DNA of 64,000 bases from Planctellipticum sp942493135 (GTDB taxonomy: Bacteria > Planctomycetota > Planctomycetia > Planctomycetales > Planctomycetaceae), in assembly GCA_942493135.1 (NCBI GenBank), contig OW818684.1:930001-994000 (forward strand). Direction: 5' to 3'. The notes under the pieces are model-generated. The model searched no databases, was not told where the DNA came from, and saw only the letters and a program-made list of their open reading frames with translations. A program made the position numbers and the translations under genes. Shown here piece after piece: positions 41,223 to 49,745 of the stretch. Each line of letters starts with the position of its first letter. The first letter of the stretch is position 1.

Positions 41223-42260
41223 ATGCGAATTTTTCTCTCCGAATTTCTGACCGGCGGGGGACTACCGCCCGATGAACGCCTCCCCAGCCTGCTCGACGAG
41301 GGACGGGCGATGCTGTTCGCTGCCGCCCGCGACCTCGTCCAACGGCCGGGGGTTTCCCTGGCGACGACCCTCGCCCCGGAAGTCACATTTCCGGAAGATC
41401 TCCTTTGGACCGTGAATCGAGTCGGCAGCCCGGCGGACTGGCCCGCGGCCTTCGATGCAGGCTGCCTGTCCTGCGACGCGGCGCTGGTGATCGCCCCGGA
41501 AACCGGGGGGCTGCTGGCCTCTCTGGTTCGGCGCGTCGAAGCACTCGGGCGCGCCGCCTGGAACTGCCGTCCTGCGGCGATCGTCCTGTGTGCAGACAAG
41601 CTGGCTCTGGCACAGCGTTGTCAGGAAGCGGGAGTTCCGACGATCCCGACCTCGCCAGTCCACTGGAACGCGCCTCCGACCCCGAGCGAGTTCCCCGTCG
41701 TCGTCAAACCCCGAGACGGAGCCGGATCGCAGCTCACGCGGAGAATCGAGACGCTACGGGAATGGCGGGCCCTGGCCGAGGAATATGTCGCTGCGCCGGG
41801 GCTGGAGCCGATCGTCCAGCCCTTTGTTCGGGGGCGCGCGTTGTCTGTCGGCGTGATTTTCCCCTTCGACGGCAACCGGGCGGCGTCCGTGCTGCCGATC
41901 ACCGAACAGCACCTCTCGGACGATGGCCGGTTCACGTATCTGGGGGGCGCGCTGCCGGCGAACCTTCCCGAAGAGATCGTTGGAAGGATCCACACGATCG
42001 TCGATCAGACGGTACAAGTCGTCTCCGGCCTGCGCGGCTACGTCGGCTTTGATCTGCTGCTTCCGGACGCCGCCCCGTCGGCCCCGCTGTTGGTCGAAAT
42101 CAATCCGCGGCTGACGACGTCCTTTGTCGGCTACTCCCGGCTCTCCCCCGCTCCGCTGAGCGGCATGTGGCTCCGGTCCGATGGACGTGTCCCGAGCTGG
42201 CCGGCGCGAACGATCGCATTTAATGCGGCCGGCGAGATACTGCAGGATGGCTGCCAATGA
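41223..42260 (+). CDS. ATP-grasp domain protein
   Basis: A 345-residue ATP-grasp protein starting MRIFLSEFLTGGG (ATG 41223; a longer TTG start adds 12 residues and neither has a clear ribosome site). The central and C-terminal parts show ADKLALAQRCQEAGVPTIPT, FPVVVKPRDGAGSQ (nucleotide-binding Lys), GLEPIVQPFVRGRALSVGVI and the Mg-binding PLLVEINPRLTTSFVGYSRL. The closest family in memory is the MfnD-like/OrfY ATP-grasp group linked to methanofuran or tetrahydromethanopterin pathways, found in some planctomycetes; this is tentative. Its stop overlaps the start of the ADP-ribosylglycohydrolase gene (ATGA), implying coupled translation. Confidence 0.85.
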   Translation: MRIFLSEFLTGGGLPPDERLPSLLDEGRAMLFAAARDLVQRPGVSLATTLAPEVTFPEDLLWTVNRVGSPADWPAAFDAGCLSCDAALVIAPETGGLLASLVRRVEALGRAAWNCRPAAIVLCADKLALAQRCQEAGVPTIPTSPVHWNAPPTPSEFPVVVKPRDGAGSQLTRRIETLREWRALAEEYVAAPGLEPIVQPFVRGRALSVGVIFPFDGNRAASVLPITEQHLSDDGRFTYLGGALPANLPEEIVGRIHTIVDQTVQVVSGLRGYVGFDLLLPDAAPSAPLLVEINPRLTTSFVGYSRLSPAPLSGMWLRSDGRVPSWPARTIAFNAAGEILQDGCQ

Positions 42261-43330
42261 CCGCGATGGAACCAATGCGATCACAACTCTCCGGCTGCCT
42301 GCTGGGAATGGCGGTGGGAGATGCACTTGGCCTGCCTTACGAGGGGTTGTCTCCCGCCCGCGCTCGCCGACTGCTCGGACCGGCCGACAGATATCGGTTG
42401 CTGCCGGGATGCGGCCTGGTCTCCGACGACACCGAGCACGCCTGCATGGTCGCTCAGGCTCTGATCGCTGCCGGTCAGGATTCCGCGGCATTCCAGCGGG
42501 ACCTGGCGCGACGGATGCGCTGGTGGCTGCTCGGCGTTCCCGCGGGAGTCGGCCTGGCAACGCTGCGGTCCATTCTGCGCCTGTGGTTCGGAGTGCCGCC
42601 GGGCCGGAGCGGGGTGTTTTCGGCCGGGAACGGTCCGGCCATGCGCGGACCGCTGCTGGGTGTTGCGATCGGCGATTTCAATCGTTTGCGGAATTTCGTC
42701 CGCAGTTCGTCGCAGTTGACGCATACCGATCCGCGGGCGGTTTCGGGGGCCTGCATCGTGGCGCTGGCCGCTCGCGCGTCGGCGACTCAGACGACTCTCG
42801 ATTCCACGGAAGTTCTCTCCCGGATGCTTGAGCAGCTCGACGTGTCCGATCTGGAAACCTGGAAACCTCTGTTTGCAGCGTTGTCGGCCAGTCTGGCGCG
42901 CGGCGAAACGACTGAGGCATATGCGAACGAACTGGGACTGGGTCGCCGCGGCGTCACTGGCTTCGTCTGCCATACGGTTCCCGTCGTGCTGCACGCCTGG
43001 TTGAGTCATCCCGACGATTATGCATCGGCCGTGCAGTCTGCCATCCGATGCGGCGGCGACGCCGATAAGACCGCGGCGATTGTCGGTGGCATTGTCGGTG
43101 CCCGCGTTGGATGCAAGGGGATTCCGGCGTCGTGGGTGTCGGGGCTGCGCGACTGGCCGCGGACGGTGAACTGGCTGGAACGCTTGAGTGGGGCCCTGGC
43201 GGAGTCGCTGTCGACGGGTCAGCCCGGTCGTCCGCCGCAGTTGCCGGCGTGGGGCCTGCTTCCTCGAAATGCGGCGTTCGCGTCGATTGTGCTGCTGCAC
43301 GGTTTTCGCCGGCTGCTGCCACCGTGGTGA
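42257..43330 (+). CDS. ADP-ribosylglycohydrolase (DraG/ARH) family protein
   Basis: A 357-residue all-helical ARH fold protein. GCLLGMAVGDALGLPYEGLS is the usual opening. CGLVSDDTEHA carries the first metal-binding acids, followed by GNGPAMRGPLLGV, LTHTDPRAVSGA and the C-terminal CGGDADKTAAIVGGIVGARVG with two metal-binding acids. All expected binuclear-metal residues are therefore present. The family removes ADP-ribose from proteins, DNA or small molecules. ATG 42257 overlaps the ATP-grasp stop by four bases. The C terminus beyond about 310 is extended and of unknown role. The convergent channel gene ends 18 bases away. Confidence 0.92.
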   Translation: MTAMEPMRSQLSGCLLGMAVGDALGLPYEGLSPARARRLLGPADRYRLLPGCGLVSDDTEHACMVAQALIAAGQDSAAFQRDLARRMRWWLLGVPAGVGLATLRSILRLWFGVPPGRSGVFSAGNGPAMRGPLLGVAIGDFNRLRNFVRSSSQLTHTDPRAVSGACIVALAARASATQTTLDSTEVLSRMLEQLDVSDLETWKPLFAALSASLARGETTEAYANELGLGRRGVTGFVCHTVPVVLHAWLSHPDDYASAVQSAIRCGGDADKTAAIVGGIVGARVGCKGIPASWVSGLRDWPRTVNWLERLSGALAESLSTGQPGRPPQLPAWGLLPRNAAFASIVLLHGFRRLLPPW

Positions 43331-43348
43331 GCGGATGCGGCAGTCCGC

Positions 43349-44380
43349 TCACCCGCCGCGAATTCCCGTGCCGACGATGATGAGGGAAGACAGCACAAAC
43401 AGACCGGTCAGGATGGCGAACAACCGGCGTTGCAGTTTTTCGGCTCGATCCAGGTGCTGGGCGTCCACGAGCCGGGCCGTGTAAAGCACGACCGCCAGAG
43501 CGGCCAGAATGTAGACGTAGGCCGAGATGTAGACCTTGTCCATCAGGACCAGGTAATCGACGCTCGGCATCTGCTGATTGGAAGAGAGTTGCAGCGCGAC
43601 CACCGTCAGCAGCGAGGTGATGCCGATTCCGACGCGGGCGTCCACATACGTGGCGCGAATAAGCAGCATCAGCGAGGCGCAGAGCACGACGCAGGTAATG
43701 GGCAGGAGCAACTTCACGCTATAGGTGACAATCGGACGGGCGATGGGAATCTTGATCCGCGCCCGCGAGTAACTGTGCGGCCGATCCAGCCGCGGATCGC
43801 CGAACGCCGTCGGGTATTGGAAGGTCTCGATTTCCAGGCTCGGCGTGGAGACGTGAAATCCCGGGAGCACCAGCCGCGGATTGACAGTCAGGGGATTGTT
43901 GTCGGGCTCGTAGATCAGGCGGTTCGACGGGTGCTGCGAATCCTCGAATTCGACCACCAGCTCCTGCCGGTCGTAGGGAAAATTGGTGAGCAGGAACTTC
44001 TTACTGAAACGGCCCTGAACGCGCAGCACCTGATAGAACTCGCCTGGGGAGATCTCCTCCGGCTCGTCGTAAATCAGATCGGTCGTGTGTCCCCAAAGTT
44101 CAAACGGGTTGACCATCTCGACCGATTCTGTCGGGGAGACGGTTCGATCCCGCCAGCGGAACCAGAGGTAGATGTCCACGGCGTAACTGTGGGACTCCAG
44201 ATTGATGTGCTGGATGTCGTTGACATAGGCCCCGACAGTCACCCGCACGGGTTCGGGCGGAGCGCCGTCCTGCAGCTGTCCCTTCCCGGCCTGACGAGAC
44301 CATGCCGGAACCGGAACGAGGAGCAGTATCGACAAAGTGAGAATTGCGGTCTGCAAGATGCCAGAAGTATCGTGTCGCAT
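43349..44380 (-). CDS. Prokaryotic pentameric ligand-gated ion channel
   Basis: A 343-residue homologue of Cys-loop receptors. A signal peptide (about 1-28) is followed by an extracellular beta-sandwich with VGAYVNDIQHINLESHSY and DIYLWFRWRD, and the Pro-loop NFPYDRQ (FPYD at 134-137) in place of the eukaryotic Cys-loop. Four membrane segments follow: M1 about 217-241, M2 247-266 (VDARVGIGITSLLTVVALQL, the pore helix), M3 275-302 and M4 320-338. ATG 44380 follows AGGGG; the frame extends 18 codons upstream to a TTG. Gating ligand and ion choice cannot be read. It is probably an inner-membrane channel. Confidence 0.88.
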   Translation of the reverse strand: MRHDTSGILQTAILTLSILLLVPVPAWSRQAGKGQLQDGAPPEPVRVTVGAYVNDIQHINLESHSYAVDIYLWFRWRDRTVSPTESVEMVNPFELWGHTTDLIYDEPEEISPGEFYQVLRVQGRFSKKFLLTNFPYDRQELVVEFEDSQHPSNRLIYEPDNNPLTVNPRLVLPGFHVSTPSLEIETFQYPTAFGDPRLDRPHSYSRARIKIPIARPIVTYSVKLLLPITCVVLCASLMLLIRATYVDARVGIGITSLLTVVALQLSSNQQMPSVDYLVLMDKVYISAYVYILAALAVVLYTARLVDAQHLDRAEKLQRRLFAILTGLFVLSSLIIVGTGIRGG

Positions 44381-44619
44381 GCCGGTCCGGCCCCTGATCA
44401 GCGTGGTGGTCCTGAGGTCGAAAAACACGAACAAGACCGATTCGAGTCAGCCCGTATGGTAGTCGATTCGCCGGGCGGTCGCAGACGGCGGGAGACTCGC
44501 GAGACCATCTGTCCACGTGCAGGCCATCACTCGGAACTTCCGTGGAACTGGTGAGAGCACCATTTCGGACCTAGAATTGAAGAGCCCTGCCAACCTACCC
44601 GCCCGCGTCCGAGGTCTCC

Positions 44620-47175
44620 GTGGCTCTTACCGTTACGTGCCCTGCCTGCGGTCATCACCTGAAGGTCGCGGACAAACTTGCCGGCCGACGGGGGCGGTGT
44701 CCTCAACCGGGCTGTGGGACGGTTTTCCGGATTCCGAAAGAGTTTGAAGAGGAGCCGGTTCCCGAACAACGGCGATCGACTCGGCGGACCCGAGGGGGGA
44801 GCAAGCCGCGCAAGCAGAAATCGCGGCATACCGTCGTGATCGCTGCAGCCGCGCTGCTCGTGGTCGGCGGGCTCGGAGCGTGGCAGTTCCTCGGCCGGAC
44901 AACCAGCGATTCGACGGTAGCTCAAGCGTCCGAACCGCCGCCCAAGCCGGACGAGTTCTATCCGAAGGCTCAGCCGCTGCTGCAGAAGCTTTGCCTCGAT
45001 TGCCATCAGGGAGACGAGGCGGAGGCGGGCTTTGATTTCAGCCTGGCGAAATCGACCGCGGAAGTCCGGAAGGACCGCAAGGTCTGGGAGCGGGCGCACG
45101 AGATGTTCGAGGCAGGCATCATGCCCCCCGCCGATACGCTGCAGCCAACGAAGGAAGAACACGACCAGTTGCTCGCCGTGCTCGACGAGGCGCTTTATGC
45201 CGTCGACTGCACGGGGGGGATCGATCCGGGTCGTGTGACGGTCCGCCGGCTGAATCGCGCCGAGTACAATAATACGATCCGGGATCTGCTCGGCGTCGAC
45301 TTCGAGCCGGCCGCCGACTTTCCTTCGGACGACGTGGGCTACGGCTTCGACAACATCGGCGACGTTCTCTCGCTGCCGCCGCTGCTGATGGAGAAGTACC
45401 TTTCAGCGGCCGAAGCGATTGCCGCGAAGTCGATTCTGGCGCTCGATCCGCAGCGGCCCATTCAGACGCAATTCCCCGCAGACAAGTTGCAGTTGTCGAA
45501 GGTGTCTCTGCCGCGAGACGACGGACTGGTGCTGATCTCGAACGGGGGATTCGTAGCGCGGCTCGATATCGTTGTGGGGGGCAAATACAAGCTCATCTGC
45601 TCGGCGGCGGGGCAGCAGGCAGGCGAAGAGCCGGCGCGGATGGAGTTCAAGCTGGACGGTCAGAAGCTGCGCGATTTCGACGTCAAGGGGAAAAGCCTTC
45701 GTTACGACGAGTTCGAACACGAAGTGACGCTGACGCCAGGCTGGCATGACTGGGCGGTTGCATTCACCAATGACTTTTACGATCAGGAGAAGAAGCGGGA
45801 CCGCAATCTGCTGGTGAAGAACGTGACGCTCGTCGGTCCGCTGGACTTTGATCCGCAGACTCTGCCGCAGGGCCATCGGAAACTCGTGGCCGTCAAGCCG
45901 GCGGAGTTTGTGACCGTCGCGGAAGCGGCCCGGAACAATCTGCGGGAGTTTGTGACGCGGGCGTTCCGGCGGCCGATCCGGGATGACGAGCTGACGCCCT
46001 TTGCGAAGCTGGCCGAGCTAGCGGTTTCCCGCGGCGACAGCTTCGAGCAGGCGATGCAGATTGCGCTGCAGGGAGTTCTGGTGTCGCCCCAGTTCCTGTT
46101 CCGGATTGAGACCGACAAGAACCCGAACGACCCGGCGGACCGCCATGCGCTCAACGACTACGAACTGGCCTCCCGGCTGTCGTATTTCCTCTGGAGCAGT
46201 CTACCGGACGAGGAGCTGTTCGCCGCCGCTGCCCGGGGAGATCTGCATACGAACGGAGTTCTGCAGCAGCAGGTCGAGCGGATGCTGCAGGATCCAAAGT
46301 CGCAGGCGCTGATCGACAACTTCGCCGAGCAGTGGCTGCAGCTCCGGATTCTCGACGAGATCACTCCGGATCCGGAGACGTTCCCCGAGTTCTCTCCCGA
46401 ATTGCGAGCGGACATGCAGGAGGAGACCCGCCAGTTCTTCGGGGGGGTGGTGCGGGAAGACCGGAGCGTGCTCGACTTCCTGGAAGGCTCGTTCACGTTT
46501 GTCAACGAACGTCTGGCGAAGCACTACGGCCTGCCGGATGTCGCGGGGAACGAGTTCCGGCGAGTGAGTCTGGAAGGGACCCAGCGGGGTGGGCTCCTGA
46601 CGCAGGCGAGCATTCTGACGCTGACGTCGAACCCCGACCGGACTTCCCCGGTGAAGCGGGGCAAGTGGATCATGGAGGTCATTCTCGATACGCCGCCGCC
46701 TCCGCCGCCGCCGAACGTCCCCGAGCTGGCGGAGTCCGCCAAAGCCAATCCCGATATGAGTTTGCGACAGCAGATGGAGCTGCACCGGCAGAATCCGGCC
46801 TGTGCGTCCTGCCATCGGCAGATGGATGCGCTGGGATTCGGACTGGAGAATTTTGATGCGATCGGACGATGGCGCGATCAAGATGGTAAACTGCCGATCG
46901 ATACCGCGGGCGAACTTCCCGACGGCAGCCGGTTCCAGGGACCGCTGGAGCTGGCTCAGATCCTGAAGGGTCGCCGTCGGCAGTTCTGCGAAACCCTCGC
47001 CGAGCGGATGCTGACCTACGCTCTCGGGCGCGGGCTGGAGTTTTATGACCGGTGCACGACGGACCGGATCGTGCAGGCGCTCGAACGGAACGACTACCGG
47101 TTTTCGGTGTTAATTCAGGAAATCGTCCGCAGCGAACCGTTCTGCATGCGACGCGGAGAGGAACAGAAGCCATGA
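44620..47175 (+). CDS. DUF1592 family protein with zinc-ribbon and cytochrome c parts
   Basis: An 851-residue protein. Residues 1-40 form a zinc ribbon (C7, C10, C27, C32), then a basic linker, one membrane segment at 71-90, and a cytochrome c-like part with C125-L-D-C128-H129. Then come DUF1587 (VRRLNRAEYNNTIRDLLGVD), a carbohydrate-binding-like middle, DUF1595/DUF1592 (LASRLSYFLWSSLPDEELF, VNERLAKHYGLPDVAGNEFR), DUF1588 (GGLLTQASILTLTSNPDRTS) and DUF1585 at the end (ERMLTYALGRGLEFYDRC). The start is GTG 44620. Its stop overlaps the next gene by ATGA. The zinc ribbon on the cytoplasmic side is unusual next to an exported cytochrome. Confidence 0.93.
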   Translation: MALTVTCPACGHHLKVADKLAGRRGRCPQPGCGTVFRIPKEFEEEPVPEQRRSTRRTRGGSKPRKQKSRHTVVIAAAALLVVGGLGAWQFLGRTTSDSTVAQASEPPPKPDEFYPKAQPLLQKLCLDCHQGDEAEAGFDFSLAKSTAEVRKDRKVWERAHEMFEAGIMPPADTLQPTKEEHDQLLAVLDEALYAVDCTGGIDPGRVTVRRLNRAEYNNTIRDLLGVDFEPAADFPSDDVGYGFDNIGDVLSLPPLLMEKYLSAAEAIAAKSILALDPQRPIQTQFPADKLQLSKVSLPRDDGLVLISNGGFVARLDIVVGGKYKLICSAAGQQAGEEPARMEFKLDGQKLRDFDVKGKSLRYDEFEHEVTLTPGWHDWAVAFTNDFYDQEKKRDRNLLVKNVTLVGPLDFDPQTLPQGHRKLVAVKPAEFVTVAEAARNNLREFVTRAFRRPIRDDELTPFAKLAELAVSRGDSFEQAMQIALQGVLVSPQFLFRIETDKNPNDPADRHALNDYELASRLSYFLWSSLPDEELFAAAARGDLHTNGVLQQQVERMLQDPKSQALIDNFAEQWLQLRILDEITPDPETFPEFSPELRADMQEETRQFFGGVVREDRSVLDFLEGSFTFVNERLAKHYGLPDVAGNEFRRVSLEGTQRGGLLTQASILTLTSNPDRTSPVKRGKWIMEVILDTPPPPPPPNVPELAESAKANPDMSLRQQMELHRQNPACASCHRQMDALGFGLENFDAIGRWRDQDGKLPIDTAGELPDGSRFQGPLELAQILKGRRRQFCETLAERMLTYALGRGLEFYDRCTTDRIVQALERNDYRFSVLIQEIVRSEPFCMRRGEEQKP

Positions 47176-48512
47176 TCGATCGCTCGTCCCTGAATCGCCG
47201 GATGTTTCTGCAGGGGGCCGGCGCCCTGATGGGACTTCCGCTGCTGGAGGCGTTCGCGCCGCGGATGGCTTTCGGGGCCGGACCGGTTTCGGGGCCGATG
47301 CGCACGGCGTTCATCTTCTTCCCGAACGGGGCGATCATGCCGGACTGGAAGCCCGAGGCGGAAGGCCGGGACTACGTGCTGCCGGCGACGCTGCAGGATC
47401 TGGCTCCGGTCCGCGGCAAGTTCAACGTGTTGAGCGGCCTGGCGCAGGACAATGCGAAGGCCAAGGGAGACGGTCCCGGCGATCATGCCCGTTCGGCTGC
47501 GACGTTCCTGACGGGTGAGCATCCGACCAAGACGGCGGGGGCTGATATCAAGGCGGGCGTTTCGGTGGATCAGGTCGCGGCCCAGCGGATCGGCCAGGCC
47601 ACGAGGCTGCCGTCGCTGGAGATTGGAACTGAAGGGGGCCGGAATGCTGGCCAGTGCGACTCGGGGTACAGTTGCGCGTACTCGTCGAACATCTCGTGGA
47701 AGACCCCCAGCCAACCGATGGCGAAGGAAATCAATCCGCGGCTGGTCTTTGAGCGTCTGTTCGGCAAGCCGGGTGAGGAGAAGGAACGTCGTCGTCGGGA
47801 GTTTTACCGTCAGAGTATTCTGGACGCGGTGGCGGGGGACGCCCAGAAGCTGCAGCCGAAGCTGGGGACGACCGACCGCCGGAAGCTGGAAGAGTACTTC
47901 ACCAGCGTTCGCGAGATCGAGCAGCGGATCGAGCGTTCTCAGGCCGAGACGGCCCGGATTCCGATTCCGGAAATGGACCTGCCGCGCGGCGTGCCGAAGG
48001 ATCTCGACGAGCATATGCGGCTGATGTACGACCTGCTCGCGCTGGCCTTCCAGACCGACACGACCCGCATCGCGACGTTCATGGTGGCCAACGAGGGGAG
48101 CAACCGGAGCTACCCGATGGTCGGCGTGAACGACGGGCACCATCACCTGTCGCACCACCAGAACAAGCAGGACCTGGTCGACCAGATCAAGAAGATCGAC
48201 AAGTTCCTGGTGTCACACTTCGCCCGCTTCCTGCAGAAGCTCGACGGGCTGAAGGAAGGGGACGGCACGCTGCTCGATCACAGTATGATCGTTTACGGCA
48301 GTGCGATCGGGGACGGAAACCGCCACAACCACAACGATCTGCCGATCCTGCTCGCCGGGAATGCCAACGGTTCGATCGCCACGGGCCGGCACCTCGTGTA
48401 TCCCAAGGACACGCCGCTCAACAATCTGTTCCTGTCGATGCTGGACCGGGTGGAGGCGGGGGTGGAGAGTCTGGGGGACAGCAATGGGCGGTTGACGGGG
48501 CTGGATGGGTGA
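47172..48512 (+). CDS. DUF1552 family protein
   Basis: A 446-residue DUF1552 protein, always paired with DUF1592 proteins in this phylum. SLNRRMFLQGAGALMGLPLL is a Tat-like signal (NRRMFL). Conserved stretches are RTAFIFFPNGAIMPDWKP, GDHARSAATFLTGEHPTKT, GYSCAYSSNISW and DHSMIVYGSAIGDGNRHNH. The ATG at 47172 overlaps the DUF1592 stop by four bases, so the two are translated together. Function is unknown. The fold is probably related to DUF1501 and the alkaline phosphatase superfamily, judging from the G-D-H and H-N-H motifs. Confidence 0.94.
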   Translation: MIDRSSLNRRMFLQGAGALMGLPLLEAFAPRMAFGAGPVSGPMRTAFIFFPNGAIMPDWKPEAEGRDYVLPATLQDLAPVRGKFNVLSGLAQDNAKAKGDGPGDHARSAATFLTGEHPTKTAGADIKAGVSVDQVAAQRIGQATRLPSLEIGTEGGRNAGQCDSGYSCAYSSNISWKTPSQPMAKEINPRLVFERLFGKPGEEKERRRREFYRQSILDAVAGDAQKLQPKLGTTDRRKLEEYFTSVREIEQRIERSQAETARIPIPEMDLPRGVPKDLDEHMRLMYDLLALAFQTDTTRIATFMVANEGSNRSYPMVGVNDGHHHLSHHQNKQDLVDQIKKIDKFLVSHFARFLQKLDGLKEGDGTLLDHSMIVYGSAIGDGNRHNHNDLPILLAGNANGSIATGRHLVYPKDTPLNNLFLSMLDRVEAGVESLGDSNGRLTGLDG

Positions 48513-48589
48513 GGAGAGTGGGTAGTGATTAGTGGGTAGTGGATCGTGAAGAGGGGAAGAAGGCGGATTGCCGGAGAGAGTGGATACTC

Positions 48590-48632
48590 TGTGCAGTCCT
48601 CTTCCCTCTGCGTCTCTGCGAGAGATCGTCCT
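48590..48632. repeat. CTCTGCG-word dispersed repeat, copy 4
   Basis: Words CTCTGTGCAGTCCTCTTCCC and TCTGCGTCTCTGCGAGAGATC lie just before the 3' end of the PEGA gene. They resemble the tail of copy 3 (CCTCTTCCCTCTGCGACTCTGCGG). The rest of 48513-48636 contains short TGGGTAGTGATTAGTGGGTAGTGG tandem words in part and no gene. Confidence 0.55.
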
Positions 48633-48636
48633 GTGC

Positions 48637-49107
48637 TCAACGGCCGCCCATCTGGGATTCGGAGCGGAGCATCTGGGCGCGGTCGACGACGCCGCGGTTG
48701 GGAGTGATGTCCTCCTGGCGCAGCGGGTTCATCGAGTACGAGAACGAGTGCCGGTCGGCGACGCGGTACGGCAGCAGGTTGTCCGAGAAGAAGTCGACGC
48801 CCGGAATCTGGTACCAGGGGGTGGGGACCTTCTGCAGGACCGTGAGGGTCTCGTAGCCGTCTTTGATCAGCGTGATTTCTCGGGTGCCGTAGTAGGTGAA
48901 ATCGATCGCGGTCGGGGTGTAGCCGACTTCTTTGCCTTCGAGCAGGACCAGGGCGCCGGGCGGATTGGACTGGACCATCAGCCGCCGGCTCACGCAGCCG
49001 GTTCCGGCCGCCACCAGCAGCAGACCGAGCAGCGTGCTGCGCAGCAGCCGAGCGCTGCCGCGTGCAGGCAGTTGCGATTCGGAACGGGTCTGGTCGATAC
49101 TCGGCAT
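48637..49107 (-). CDS. PEGA domain lipoprotein
   Basis: A 156-residue protein with a signal segment ending LLVAAGTGC (the Cys would be the lipid site, though the GTGC box is atypical). One PEGA domain follows: LMVQSNPPGALVLLEGKEVG, YTPTAIDFTYYGTREITLIK, DGYETLTVLQ. The C-terminal third (VPTPWYQIPGVDFFSDNLLP) is conserved in planctomycete relatives. ATG 49107 is preferred, since the longer frame to 49155 has no ribosome site. PEGA domains bind surface structures. It is probably anchored in a membrane facing the periplasm. It stands between two repeats. Confidence 0.85.
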   Translation of the reverse strand: MPSIDQTRSESQLPARGSARLLRSTLLGLLLVAAGTGCVSRRLMVQSNPPGALVLLEGKEVGYTPTAIDFTYYGTREITLIKDGYETLTVLQKVPTPWYQIPGVDFFSDNLLPYRVADRHSFSYSMNPLRQEDITPNRGVVDRAQMLRSESQMGGR

Positions 49108-49355
49108 TCGCCGGTTTCCGGGAACAGGTTCTGCCCGCGACTGGCGTCGACGCACGTCGGTCCGGAACAGGGCAGCGGAATGTAGCGGCGCGGCGCCCGA
49201 CCGCCAACGGCAGTTTTCGGGAAACGGGGGCGTGAAACCGGGTTGCCGGCTTTCCGCGTCCTGTGAAATCGGGTATTTCTGTGAGTGATTCCGGGGTCGC
49301 TCGCAGTGCCCGTCGGCGGCCCGTCCATTCTCCCACTTTCAGCCTGCCGGACATC

Positions 49356-49727
49356 ATGCCCGTACGAGGAATCCGCGGAGCCACCAGCGTCGCCGAAGAT
49401 GTTCCCGAGCAAATTCTCGCCGCGACGCGAGAACTGCTGGAGGAGCTGCTCAAGATCAATCGCATTACCGAGTTCGACGAGATCGTCTCGGCGATTTTCA
49501 CCACGACTCCGGACCTGACGGCGACTTTCCCGGCCGAAGCGGCCAGGGCGATCGGCATGCGGCTGGTTCCGCTGCTGTGCGCGTCGGAGATCGCCGTTCC
49601 GGGGAGTCTGCCGCACTGCGTGCGGGTGCTGCTTCACGTCAACACGGACAAGCCGCAGTGCGAGATGGTCCACGTCTACCTGCGGGAAGCGAAGCGGCTT
49701 CGGCCGGACGTCAGCAGCGCGCAATAG
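49356..49727 (+). CDS. aroH: Chorismate mutase, AroH type
   Basis: A 123-residue monofunctional chorismate mutase, converting chorismate to prephenate for phenylalanine and tyrosine. The start VRGIRGATSVAEDVPEQIL, the IVSAIFTTTPDLTATFPAEA block, VPLLCASEIAVPGSLPHCVR and VLLHVNTDKP are those of the Bacillus-type AroH trimer, including the active-site Arg near residue 3 or 6 and the C-terminal VYLREAKRLRPD. ATG 49356 gives the normal length. It is divergent from the PEGA gene (248 bases, likely promoter region, nothing distinct seen). Confidence 0.94.
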   Translation: MPVRGIRGATSVAEDVPEQILAATRELLEELLKINRITEFDEIVSAIFTTTPDLTATFPAEAARAIGMRLVPLLCASEIAVPGSLPHCVRVLLHVNTDKPQCEMVHVYLREAKRLRPDVSSAQ

Positions 49728-49745
49728 CGGCAGCCCGGTTCGAGG

